Part shown: one piece after another, positions 1 to 7,791 of the stretch
Numbering within the stretch: the stretch's first letter is position 1
Layout: each line of letters begins with the position of its first letter
Source: an uncultured Oscillospiraceae bacterium
Lineage (GTDB): Bacteria > Bacillota > Clostridia > Oscillospirales > Oscillospiraceae
Direction: 5' to 3'
Assembly (NCBI GenBank): GCA_934613505.1
Contig: CAKTTB010000009.1
Location: forward strand, 17,205-81,204
Length of the DNA stretch: 64,000 nt
The notes under the pieces: model-generated
Database searches by the model: none
What the model saw: the letters and a program-made list of their open reading frames with translations, nothing else
What the model was told of the DNA's origin: nothing
Position numbers and translations under genes: made by a program

Positions 1-878
1 TCGAGGGAAATTTCCGGCGTGGGGTTGGCGCAGGCAAAAATAATGGGGTCCTTCGCCATGGTTCTGATCATGTCGGCTGTCAGCGCGCCGGGCGCGGAGA
101 CACCGATGAATACGTCCGCGCCGCGGATCACCTCGGCCAACGTGCCCCTCTCGCGGCTGCGGTTGGTGATGCGGGCCATTTCCTCCTTGATGGGATTCAG
201 GCCTGCACGGCCCTCGTAGATCGCACCGGCGCGGTCCGTCATGACGACGTTTTTCAGGCCCATGCGCATCATGAGCCGGATGATGGCGATCCCGGCGGCG
301 CCCGCGCCGCTGGTGACGATCTTCACGTCCTCCGGCCGCTTGCCGACGAGCTTCAGCGCATTGATCATACCGGCCATGGTGACGACGGCGGTGCCGTGCT
401 GATCGTCGTGGAAAATGGGGATATCGCAGACCTCCTTGAGGCGCTGTTCAATTTCAAAGCAGCGCGGGGCGGAGATATCCTCCAGATTGACGCCGCCGAA
501 GCTCCCGGCCAGAAGCGACACCGTGCGGACAATCTCGTCTACATTCTTGCTGCGGATGCAGAGCGGGATGGCGTCCACACCGCCAAATTCCTTGAACAGG
601 ACGCTTTTGCCCTCCATCACGGGCATGGCGGCCTCGGGGCCAATATCGCCGAGACCAAGGACGGCGGTGCCATCCGTCACGACAGCGACGGTGTTCCAGC
701 GGCGGGTCAGATCGTAGCTGCGGTCGATATTTTTCTGAATTTCCAGACACGGCTGGGCGACGCCCGGCGTATAGGCAAGCGACAGTGCCTCCGGACTATC
801 GACGTTCGCGCGGGCGGCGATCTCGATCTTGCCGCGCAGCTGCTCATGCAGCTTCAGTGATTCCTTTGCGTGATCCAT
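1..878 (-). CDS. NAD(P)-dependent malic enzyme, 3' end outside window
   Basis: Oxidative decarboxylation of malate to pyruvate in the cytoplasm. The first 292 codons are visible and no stop is reached, so the C-terminus lies outside the window. The N-terminal malic domain shows SLAYTPGVAQPC (about residues 33-44), TDGTAVLGLGDIG (about 68-80) and FHDDQHGTA (about 156-164), which carry the substrate and metal residues of the short bacterial form. The NAD-binding half follows with a Gly/Ala-rich turn GAGAAGIA near residue 190. ATG at 878 is preceded by GGGAGGAACAC. The gene stands alone, and a terminator at 955-989 separates it from the lipoprotein genes upstream. The family is certain; cofactor preference cannot be read. 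Confidence 0.95.
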   Translation of the reverse strand, partial: MDHAKESLKLHEQLRGKIEIAARANVDSPEALSLAYTPGVAQPCLEIQKNIDRSYDLTRRWNTVAVVTDGTAVLGLGDIGPEAAMPVMEGKSVLFKEFGGVDAIPLCIRSKNVDEIVRTVSLLAGSFGGVNLEDISAPRCFEIEQRLKEVCDIPIFHDDQHGTAVVTMAGMINALKLVGKRPEDVKIVTSGAGAAGIAIIRLMMRMGLKNVVMTDRAGAIYEGRAGLNPIKEEMARITNRSRERGTLAEVIRGADVFIGVSAPGALTADMIRTMAKDPIIFACANPTPEISL

Positions 879-954
879 GTGTTCCTCCCAAACGGCAGTG
901 ACGCGCCAAGCGGCGCACCCATGTCTATTATATGACCGGAGCCCCGAATATAAT

Positions 955-989
955 AAAAAGCCCGGACTTCAGCCAGTCCGGGCTTTTTT
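955..989 (-). terminator. Rho-independent terminator
   Basis: A 10-bp stem, AGCCCGGACT with AGTCCGGGCT, has a 6-nt loop and is flanked by A and T runs on both sides. It lies about 70 bases after the stop of the minus-strand lipoprotein gene, which it probably ends. Confidence 0.85.
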
Positions 990-1060
990 GTGCCGCCGCG
1001 CAGCGATTACCGGTTGTTCCTGTGCCAGAAGCGGATCAGCGCGGCGGTCAGGAGGCAAAC

Positions 1061-2374
1061 TCAGCCCGCCTCCGCGAGGAACAGCGCGGCGCGGCGATCC
1101 ATGACGCGGGCGGCCTCCTGCGCGGTCTTCTGGCCGGAAAAGAAGGTGTCGGCTTCGTCCAGAATGATGGACAAAATCTCCTGATTGCCGCAGGAACGGC
1201 AGTTCACGTGCTCAAGCACGTGCATAAGATCCTCCGCGGCCGCCTCATCAAAGAGAAAGGCCTGACTGCCCGCGTCCGCGGTGGGAATGCGGCCGTCTTC
1301 ACCGGCGGTCGTCGGCTGATAGGCCTGCTGCGCTTCGATCTCGGTCTGCATCTGCGCGCACAAAACGCTGCGGCTGACCGGGAACGCGGTCGTGATCTGC
1401 TGCTGGAAGCTGCTGCCGAGCATGGCGCGCAGCGCTTCACGGGCGGCGTCCTGTTGGGCGGAGCCTGCGCAGACGCCGAGCTGCAGAATGGGCTGATACG
1501 CCGTCCCGCCGTCCTCGCTGAGGGCGAGCACGCGGAACGCGCTGCCGGTCTGCTCATACCAGAAATTCTGCATATGGCTGTAATCGCCGACGCAGGCCAT
1601 CGGCTGCTGCATGATGCTGTCCGGGCCAAGCTCCGACGGCGTGACCGCAGCGCAGGCCGTCAGGATGCGGAGAAAGTGCTCGCTTTCAAAGGACGCGGTC
1701 TGCGTGTCATAGTCCAGAAACTGATCCGCCGCATGGCGGCAGTAGACCTCCAGCAGATCGCGGCCGTTCCAGACAAAGCGCACATCCGGCACCGTACCGC
1801 TCAGCACATCCTCCACAGAGGTCTGCAGCGAATCGCCGAGCCGGGCGGCGGGGCCGAAGAGCGGGTCGAGCATGAACGCGCCGATAACGGAATAGAGCGT
1901 CCCGTCCACGCGGCAGGGCTCCATCACGCCGGACAGGATATCGTCGGAAGAGAGTTCCTCCAGCGGCGCAAGAACGCCGCTTTTCGCGTATCCCGCGTAC
2001 TGCGCGCCGCTCAGATCGCTGCAGTCGAGCAGATCGGGGACATTCCCGGCCATCAGCTCGGTCGTCATGCGCGTGACGGCGTCCGCGCGGCTCTCAGCGC
2101 CGTCGGCATAGTTGATGATCTCGATGGAGACCGGCGCGCCGGAGCTGTTATAGAGCTGGATCAGCCCGCGCAGCCGGTCCTTTTCGGTATCAAAATCCAC
2201 CGTGCCGAGCGTCAGCCGCGTCACGGGAAGCGCTTCTTCCGCAGCCTCCGCAGTCTCCGCGGCATCCTGCGCGGCCTTCGGCAGTTCTGCCGACTGCGTA
2301 GCGGGCTGCCGCTTCGCACACGCCGAAAGCAGCAGAAGACAGGCGCAGAGCGCAAAAAGAAGCGTTCGTTTCAT
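1061..2374 (-). CDS. Extracellular solute-binding lipoprotein
   Basis: A 437-residue secreted lipoprotein. It has a lipoprotein signal (basic MKR, hydrophobic run, lipobox LSAC with Cys at 19) and then an Ala/Glu-rich linker to about residue 50. The mature part resembles periplasmic solute-binding proteins of the sugar/oligosaccharide class, with the typical C-terminal pattern of a helix rich in Ile, Leu and Asp followed by an acidic 'TAQEAARVMDRRAALFLAE' tail. No permease or ATPase gene is adjacent, so the substrate is unknown. It starts 19 bases after a remnant of what appears to be a related gene, so both were probably one transcript. Confidence 0.75.
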   Translation of the reverse strand: MKRTLLFALCACLLLLSACAKRQPATQSAELPKAAQDAAETAEAAEEALPVTRLTLGTVDFDTEKDRLRGLIQLYNSSGAPVSIEIINYADGAESRADAVTRMTTELMAGNVPDLLDCSDLSGAQYAGYAKSGVLAPLEELSSDDILSGVMEPCRVDGTLYSVIGAFMLDPLFGPAARLGDSLQTSVEDVLSGTVPDVRFVWNGRDLLEVYCRHAADQFLDYDTQTASFESEHFLRILTACAAVTPSELGPDSIMQQPMACVGDYSHMQNFWYEQTGSAFRVLALSEDGGTAYQPILQLGVCAGSAQQDAAREALRAMLGSSFQQQITTAFPVSRSVLCAQMQTEIEAQQAYQPTTAGEDGRIPTADAGSQAFLFDEAAAEDLMHVLEHVNCRSCGNQEILSIILDEADTFFSGQKTAQEAARVMDRRAALFLAEAG

Positions 2375-2393
2375 CGGGTTCCCTCCGTTCGGT

Positions 2394-2874
2394 TTATCCG
2401 TATTGTTCGGTCATGTAAAGGCTCGCGCGGGACTGGATGCGCTTCGCGGCGTCCGCCGCCGGCCCTTCGCCGCGCAGAAGAGGCGCGCATTCCTCCTGTA
2501 TAATGGTCATGACGGCTTCATCTCGATAGGCCATGGCCGGGCAGGCGCGGGCCGCGGCGATATAGGCTTCGATGTCCGCCTCACTTGCCGTGGTGTACTT
2601 GCCGCCGTCCGCGTTTTGCTGCGCGGTCTGCTCGCGCATGCGCGGCGCGTAGACCGGCGAGCCTGTCCCAGCCATAGGTCCGCATCCCCACGCCTGCCAG
2701 CGTCAGCGTGATCTTGCCGGGGGTTTCGTCGGGTGCAGGCGTATCTGATGAATTGCCGTCAGAAACAGCGGGGGACGGCACATTGGGAACATCCGGCTGC
2801 GCCTGCGCGGAGCAGGCTGTAAAAAGAACGGCGGCCAGAAGAAAAAGGAGCATGATCCTGTATACGCGTTTCAT
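2394..2874 (-). pseudogene. Solute-binding lipoprotein remnant with internal out-of-frame deletion
   Basis: Two reading frames together form the two ends of one lipoprotein. The first (start 2874, ribosome site AAGGAGG) gives a signal peptide with lipobox FTAC, a Ser/Pro linker and a first beta-strand ITLTLAG, and loses sense near 2690. The second frame carries the C-terminal end from about 2675 (GSPVYAPRMREQ) to the stop at 2394, ending in an acidic helix like that of the intact lipoprotein downstream. About 160 codons remain of an expected 430-450, so roughly 280 central codons are missing and the ends are joined out of frame. An assembly error is possible but would need to remove about 0.8 kb. 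Confidence 0.75.
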
Positions 2875-3126
2875 ATGGTTCCTCCTTGACTGTAGTGATA
2901 TCTATACAGTCGCAGAAATACAGAAATTGTTGCAGCCTTTTCACCAGTATACCACAAAAATTGACAGATTCCCCAAACGCAAGTTCTTAAATTTTCCTTA
3001 AAATACAGCATCACTCAGCGATAGTTTAATCTCTGTTTCAATTTGCTTTCAAGGCAATTTAAGAGCGGCCTGTAAACTGGCACTGTTCCTGATAGGGAAC
3101 GCGCTTATTTGTCTGGAGGGAGATCC

Positions 3127-3498
3127 ATGATCCTGACTGCATTTCACGGCTTCTGCATGGCGCTGGCCGACAGTGTCCCCGGCCTGTCCGGCGGGACGAT
3201 CGCGTTTATTCTGGGCTTTTACGACCGCTTTCTGGACGCGCTGCACAGCCTGTTCGGCAGGAACGCAGACGCGTGGAGGGCCGCCGTCCGGTATCTTCTG
3301 AAGCTCGGCGCGGGCTGGGTGATCGGCATGGGGCCTGCGGGACTGGACGTGCCGCAGCCGCCTGTCGGCCTGCGGACGTTTGACATTGCCGGTTTTATGC
3401 TGGGCGTCGCGGCGCTTCTGGGGCTGGAGGCGCTGCGCCGGTTGACGGCGCAGCATGCAGGCCCGGAGACCGCGCAGGGCAAGCGCGCGGCGACATGA
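3127..3498 (+). CDS. DUF368 (PopT-like) membrane protein with internal in-frame deletion
   Basis: Full-length DUF368 proteins are about 280-300-residue membrane proteins. Some have recently been shown to recycle undecaprenyl phosphate across the membrane. Here only 123 residues remain: the family N-terminus (ALADSVPGLSGGTIAFILGFYD, then a helix ending GWVIG near residue 60) runs directly into the family C-terminus (MGPAGLDVPQPPVGLRTFD and the final hydrophobic helix). About 160 central codons are absent but the frame is kept. The start ATG at 3127 follows GGAGGGAGATCC. The protein is probably non-functional or a two-helix relic. Confidence 0.75.
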   Translation: MILTAFHGFCMALADSVPGLSGGTIAFILGFYDRFLDALHSLFGRNADAWRAAVRYLLKLGAGWVIGMGPAGLDVPQPPVGLRTFDIAGFMLGVAALLGLEALRRLTAQHAGPETAQGKRAAT

Positions 3499-3545
3499 GC
3501 CTTGAAGATCCCGCAATTGCCCTGGAATACCCGGCCGGAGAACGC

Positions 3546-3574
3546 TTGCGTGCACCGGTATGATCGTGTACAAT
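3546..3574 (+). promoter_or_regulatory. Sigma-A-type promoter for the TfoX/DUF3786 pair
   Basis: TTGCGT and TACAAT are separated by exactly 17 bases and lie about 38 bases before the TfoX-like start. Confidence 0.6.
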
Positions 3575-3611
3575 AGGAGCTGGAACATCACAGGCGCGGG
3601 AGGATACGGCG

Positions 3612-3947
3612 ATGGCGTCACGGAAGGAATATCTGGAGTTTATTCTCGGGCAGCTGTCCGGGCTGGACGGCGTGAGCGAGAAAGTCATGATGGGCGAGTA
3701 TCTCCTGTATTACCGGGGAAAGCTCTTCGGCGGGATCTATGACGACCGGCTGCTGGTAAAGCCGGTCAAGGCGGCCATGGACAGAATGCCGGATGCGCCG
3801 CGGGAGCTGCCGTATCCGGGCGCGAAGCCAATGCTGCTCGTTGAAGAGGTCGACAGAAAAGAATTTCTGACCGAGCTGATACAGGCGATGGAACCCGAGC
3901 TGCCAGCGCCGAAGCGCCGCCGGAAGCCGGACGCATTTTCGCTCTGA
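3612..3947 (+). CDS. TfoX/Sxy N-terminal domain protein
   Basis: A 111-residue single-domain protein. The core matches the TfoX N-terminal fold: a first helix with the KEYLEFILGQL pattern, the strand motif VMMGEYLLYYRGKLFGGIYDDRLLVK (given here as a family hallmark over about residues 24-49), and a basic Lys/Arg tail (KRRRK near the C-terminus). TfoX in gamma-proteobacteria regulates competence, but the stand-alone N-terminal domain in Firmicutes has no assigned role. It is followed 8 bases later by a DUF3786 gene, and both probably share the promoter at 3546. Confidence 0.8.
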   Translation: MASRKEYLEFILGQLSGLDGVSEKVMMGEYLLYYRGKLFGGIYDDRLLVKPVKAAMDRMPDAPRELPYPGAKPMLLVEEVDRKEFLTELIQAMEPELPAPKRRRKPDAFSL

Positions 3948-3955
3948 GGGACGCC

Positions 3956-4549
3956 ATGGGAGAGAATCTGCAGTTTATGCGCATGCTGGCTGCCGCGCGG
4001 GAACGTCTGACGCGGCATGACCCGGCAGCACTGGCCGCGCGCGCAGGCGCGGCCTATGAAAACGGGCTGCTCCGGCTGGAAAGTCTCGGGCAGACGGTCA
4101 CGGTCCGCCTGCCGGACTGTGCGGTCACGCCGCAGCTGCCGCAGTGGCAGACGCTGGTGCTGCTGCACTATCTCGAGCTGGCGGGCGGCGCGCAGCTGAC
4201 GGGGGAACTTATGCCGTTCGCGCAGTATCCGGGTGGCCTTGCCCGCGGCGGCGGGTTTGACCGGGAGGCGGAGAACGTGCTCCGGGAGAAGCTTGGCGGT
4301 TTGACGTCCGAGGAGCTGACCCGGCGCAGCCGCGCGCTTGGCGCGGAGATCGTCAGGTCGAATGCAGATCTCTGCGCGCGGTTTCTCTTTGCGCCGCGCT
4401 ATCCCATCTGGCTGAAGCTCTGGTTCGCTGATGAGGAGCTGCCCGCCTCCGGCCGATTGCTGCTGGACACGAGCGCACCGCAGTACCTGACCATCGAAGA
4501 CGCTGTCACCGCAGGCACCATCCTGCTGGACGCGCTGACAAGCATATAA
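3956..4549 (+). CDS. DUF3786 domain protein
   Basis: A 197-residue cytoplasmic protein of the DUF3786 family, seen mostly in anaerobes that use corrinoid or acetyl-CoA pathway enzymes. Supporting features are the N-terminal 'ALAARAGAAYENG' helix, the central LLHYLELAGG segment (about residue 66), the FAPRYPIWLKLWFADEE block (about 140-156) and the terminal YLTIEDAVTAGTILL helix. No metal-binding cysteine pattern is visible and the biochemical role is unknown. It lies 8 bases after the TfoX-like gene and just before a strong terminator. Confidence 0.75.
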   Translation: MGENLQFMRMLAAARERLTRHDPAALAARAGAAYENGLLRLESLGQTVTVRLPDCAVTPQLPQWQTLVLLHYLELAGGAQLTGELMPFAQYPGGLARGGGFDREAENVLREKLGGLTSEELTRRSRALGAEIVRSNADLCARFLFAPRYPIWLKLWFADEELPASGRLLLDTSAPQYLTIEDAVTAGTILLDALTSI

Positions 4550-4554
4550 CATAT

Positions 4555-4592
4555 AAAAAGGGCCTGATATTTCGGAAATATCAGGCCCTTTT
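4555..4592. terminator. Bidirectional Rho-independent terminator
   Basis: Stem AAGGGCCTGATATTTC paired with GAAATATCAGGCCCTT, flanked by A and T runs. It separates the converging DUF3786 gene (plus) and the lipoprotein gene (minus). Confidence 0.9.
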
Positions 4593-4601
4593 GCTTTATA
4601 A

Positions 4602-5052
4602 TTATGATGCGGAAATTTCAAGCGCTGCGATCGGCTTGGAGATATCGACGACGACGCTGTCCGGCAGATCGTTCTGCAGGGCAAGCTCTTCAATATTCTC
4701 CGGGATCTCGCCGCCCTCATGCGTGAGGATCACCGCGGTATCCCCGACGACGGCGTACCGGACGTCCCCGACCCACACAAAGCGGATGGGATGCTCCGGC
4801 GACGATAGACCGCGAAGCTGCTCGAATGCCTGCGCCGCCGTTGGAGACCGAGACCCATTCTTCAAGATTTTCCGAGAAGATCTTCTTCGCGTCCCCGCAG
4901 ATCTCGTCCGGCGTTTCCTCTGTCATGAGATAGCAGCCGCCTGGACGCGCTTCGATCGTCCCGGATGTCTCTGCCGTGCCGCCTTTGCCGCAGGCGGCCA
5001 GCCAAAACAGGCACAGCAGCACCCCAAGCGCCATGTAAACTGCCCTTTTCAT
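4602..5052 (-). pseudogene. Small lipoprotein gene with a frameshift
   Basis: The start ATG at 5052 (GGAGATTGCT before it) opens a lipoprotein with basic MKR, a hydrophobic stretch and lipobox LAAC. The frame makes sense down to about 4840 (ENLEEWVSVSNGGA), after which a shifted frame continues the protein (AQAFEQLRGLSS through VWVGDVRYAVVGD) to the stop at 4602. Joining the two frames gives about 150 residues. The break falls in a GGCGGCGCAGGC tract, where a one- or two-base indel or sequencing error is plausible. The function is unknown. It lies immediately outside the left end of the tRNA-Tyr island. Confidence 0.65.
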
Positions 5053-5396
5053 AGCAATCTCCATGATCCGCTCCGTCCGTGCACACCGGATCATCCACAG
5101 TTACCTGACAATGCGGATCGTGTCAAGCCTTCCACGCAGCCTGTCTGCTTTGCCGGGATATTATGGGGCAAGCGACGCTGACAAGCTGAAAAAACAAAAT
5201 CGCGATCCAGCGCAGTCCGCGACGACGTGGTGGGGGAAGGTGGATTCGAAGTCTGGCAATCACGTTTTTAGAAATTTTTTTCGTATAAATCCGTAATTTT
5301 ACGTTCAGAATCCGTAGAATTTCGTATCAGTCAGTCTATTGTTTTATTGCCTGTCTAAGCTGTAAAGGGTCATATTTGTGGTCAACCGAAAAACGT
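5053..5396. other. Non-coding stretch holding the left island boundary
   Basis: No convincing gene is seen. The part up to 5227 is GC-rich like the host chromosome. At 5228-5250 lies the copy of the tRNA-Tyr 3' end. From 5251 on the sequence becomes clearly AT-rich (runs such as GAAATTTTTTTCG), consistent with island DNA. Confidence 0.6.
5228..5250. repeat. attL-like direct repeat (copy of tRNA-Tyr 3' end)
   Basis: These 23 bases are identical to 10612-10634, the last 23 bases of the tRNA-Tyr gene including the encoded CCA, the 3' acceptor strand and part of the T-arm. Homology stops immediately on both sides. A duplicated tRNA 3' end with a tyrosine recombinase next to the intact tRNA is the classical footprint of site-specific integration. 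Confidence 0.85.
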
Positions 5397-5942
5397 TCAA
5401 ACGTCAAATCGGTCATACGTCTCATAGCAGTCCAAGCACAGCTTTTTGTCACCGGACAGCCGGATCCAGTTTGCGCCAGTTGTCTCGCCGCAGCAATCAC
5501 AGACATAGGAATCAAAAATTCTGGCCTGTTCCGGCAGCCGGATTTTTGTTTCCTTGACATCAAACATCTCATCATCTGCACAGCTATGATAATAGTCGAA
5601 CGTTTCTTCCCGCGTCATGTCGCGCGGCTTTGCTTTCAAGACAAGGCGGACAGACTTCCCGGTTTTCCGATTATAGAACGAAAATGCCTGTTTGCCGCGC
5701 ATATGGAACAGTAAATTGCCCTTTCCGATGCTGCATCCAAGAATCGCTTGAATCGCATCAACGCCGCAGGCATCATTTTCCGTAATACACACGACCTGTT
5801 CATCGTCCGAAAATGTCAATCCCAACAGATCAATCGCATACAACGCCGCACGGTAGCCAATCGTCAGGCCGGGGCATACATGGCCGTGAAAGGCTGCGGC
5901 CTTTTCCCAGAGCTTTTTTTCTGAATCTAATTTATGTGCCAT
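5397..5942 (-). CDS. FmdE family protein with C-terminal zinc finger
   Basis: A 181-residue protein of the FmdE family, named after a gene in the molybdenum formylmethanofuran dehydrogenase operon of methanogens. The domain begins with FHGHVCPGLTIGYRA (about residues 18-32) and has ENDACGVDA and GCSIGKGN (about 55-75). The conserved Cys and His residues are thought to bind metal. The C-terminus adds a four-cysteine treble-clef-like finger (CDCC...CLDC). The start ATG follows GGGAGAAACAAT. It lies 14 bases after the ABC ATPase gene in the same direction, so it is the last gene of the transporter operon. FmdE proteins are often found beside Mo/W uptake genes; the reaction is not known. Confidence 0.85.
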   Translation of the reverse strand: MAHKLDSEKKLWEKAAAFHGHVCPGLTIGYRAALYAIDLLGLTFSDDEQVVCITENDACGVDAIQAILGCSIGKGNLLFHMRGKQAFSFYNRKTGKSVRLVLKAKPRDMTREETFDYYHSCADDEMFDVKETKIRLPEQARIFDSYVCDCCGETTGANWIRLSGDKKLCLDCYETYDRFDV

Positions 5943-5956
5943 ATTGTTTCTCCCTT

Positions 5957-6730
5957 TTATGAACGTGTTGCGTCCTTTTCATCAACAAGGACAATACTCT
6001 GTTTTTGAACTGCTACGACCTCCGCGTCTACATGGTACACATCCCGCAGCGCATCTCTGTCCAAGACTTCTTTCCCGCCGCAGGCGTAGACACCGCCCTG
6101 ACGTAACAGAACGAACCGGTCGCAAAACCGCAGCGCAAGGTTCAGGTCGTGAATCACGACAATCGCTGTCAAATGCTGTTCATGGCAAATATCCCGAACG
6201 ATCTGCAAAACCTGATACTGATTTTGAATATCCAAGCTGCTCGTCGGCTCATCGAGCAGCAGGAGCTTCGGCTGCTGCGCCAGCGCACGCGCCAGCATCA
6301 CCTTTTGCCGTTCACCGCCGGACAGTTCATTGAGAAAACGCCCACGCAGCGGTTCGACCTGAAGCTCGGCCATTGCATGATGGACGATCTGATGATCGGC
6401 TTCCGTAAAGCCCCACCTCATGTAGGGTCTTCGTCCCAGCATGACCATATCGTGAACCGTCATCTGCGTGCTTGGCACGTTCTGCGCAACAAACGCTACG
6501 CGCTGCGCAACCTGCCTGGCGTTCATTTGCAGGAGATTTTCATCATCCAGTATGATTTTCCCCTCGTCTGGTGTGAGAATTTTGTTGAAGCATTTCAGCA
6601 TCGTGCTTTTTCCAACGCCGTTGTTACCCAGAATCGCCAGAAATTCGCCTGTGTTCACATTAAAGTTCACGTCTTTGAGAACCGCCGGTCTGCCTTTGTA
6701 GTGGTAGGCGAGATTTTCAACGCTCAGCAT
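5957..6730 (-). CDS. FecE/BtuD-type ABC transporter ATPase
   Basis: A 257-residue ATP-binding subunit of a type II importer (iron-siderophore, haem, cobalamin, or MolBC-like molybdate class). It has Walker A GNNGVGKST (about residues 35-43), a Q-loop at FVAQN, signature LSGGERQ (about 138-144), Walker B LLLLDEP and the H-loop in VVIHDLN. Start ATG follows AAAGGAGGAGACCGGAA. It overlaps the permease gene by 7 bases, as expected for co-translated subunits. Confidence 0.92.
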   Translation of the reverse strand: MLSVENLAYHYKGRPAVLKDVNFNVNTGEFLAILGNNGVGKSTMLKCFNKILTPDEGKIILDDENLLQMNARQVAQRVAFVAQNVPSTQMTVHDMVMLGRRPYMRWGFTEADHQIVHHAMAELQVEPLRGRFLNELSGGERQKVMLARALAQQPKLLLLDEPTSSLDIQNQYQVLQIVRDICHEQHLTAIVVIHDLNLALRFCDRFVLLRQGGVYACGGKEVLDRDALRDVYHVDAEVVAVQKQSIVLVDEKDATRS

Positions 6731-7791
6731 TTCCGGTCTCCTCCTTTGAACAGGAGATAGAGGAACATCGGGCCGCCAAGGAACGAGGTAATTGCGCCAA
6801 TCGGCAGGATAATCGGGCTGATGACAACACGCGCAAACAGATCACCCAGCAGCAGAATGAGTGCGCCCGCCATCGCAGAGCCGGGCAGCAGATAGACGTG
6901 GTTATTGCCAACGACCAAGCGGACAATATGCGGCGCAATCAAGCCGATAAAGTTGATCAGACCGATATAGGACACGATCACCGAGGACAGCAGGCAGCAA
7001 AGTACCATGTTGGAAAGCGTAAGCCGCTTCACGTTAATTCCTAAACTGACGGCTGTTTCCTCACCGCTCAGCAGCGCGTTATAATCCCAGCGGCGCAGGA
7101 AGAAGCAGGCAGAGACGCAAATAAGCACGACCAGCATTTTCCCAACGTCGCCCCAGCTCGTGTTGCCAAGACTGCCGAACGTCCAGAACACCAGCGTATT
7201 GAGCTGAATTTCATCTGCGAAATATTGCATCAGCGTCGTTGCACCGGAAAACATGGCGCTGATCGCCGTACCTGCAAGGACAATTCCCTGTGTAGAAACC
7301 TGACGAAATCGGCTCAAGCCCAAAATAACCAGTGCAACTGCCATGCTGCCGACGAACGCACACAGCGGAATTGCAACGCTGCCAAGGTTTCCTACCGCGC
7401 CCATATTCAGTACAATAATCGCAAACGCCGCGCCAAAGCCAGCCCCCTGTGAAACGCCCAATGTGGACGCAGATGCAAGCGGATTGCGGAGAATTGCCTG
7501 CATCACACAACCGGCAAGTCCCAGACCAGCACCCGCAATCAGTGCCGTGCAGATCCGGGGCAACCGGTTGTTGCGAACGACAAGGTTGATTTTATCGTCG
7601 GCTGCTTTTCCAAAGACTCCTTTGACCAACTCTGCGATCGGCGTATTGTAAGAGCCTGCCCGCAAGGACAGCACAAGCGCGATCAGCAGACAGATAAACA
7701 ATATTCCAAGAAAGCAGCAGCTTTTGACTTGATTTCGGCGATAGGCCGTGCCGGAATCGTTATTCGCCGATTGTGACAGGTCTGAATTCAT
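6724..7791 (-). CDS. FecCD-family ABC transporter permease
   Basis: A 355-residue integral membrane subunit with the FecCD pattern: about ten hydrophobic helices, GAGLGLAGCVMQAILRNPLASASTLG-type conserved block near residue 95, and the C-terminal GLIAPHIVRLVVG segment (about residues 280-292). ATG at 7791 was chosen over an ATG at 7800 because AAAGGA lies 8 bases upstream and the overlap with the binding-protein gene is smaller. One polypeptide is expected to form the homodimeric channel. Confidence 0.9.
   Translation of the reverse strand: MNSDLSQSANNDSGTAYRRNQVKSCCFLGILFICLLIALVLSLRAGSYNTPIAELVKGVFGKAADDKINLVVRNNRLPRICTALIAGAGLGLAGCVMQAILRNPLASASTLGVSQGAGFGAAFAIIVLNMGAVGNLGSVAIPLCAFVGSMAVALVILGLSRFRQVSTQGIVLAGTAISAMFSGATTLMQYFADEIQLNTLVFWTFGSLGNTSWGDVGKMLVVLICVSACFFLRRWDYNALLSGEETAVSLGINVKRLTLSNMVLCCLLSSVIVSYIGLINFIGLIAPHIVRLVVGNNHVYLLPGSAMAGALILLLGDLFARVVISPIILPIGAITSFLGGPMFLYLLFKGGDRKC

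Noticed and set aside
932-2503. 523-codon open frame on the plus strand opposite the lipoprotein genes
   Set aside because: No ribosome site, and Arg/Gly/Ala-rich translation without family features. It mirrors the GC-rich third codon positions of the real minus-strand gene.
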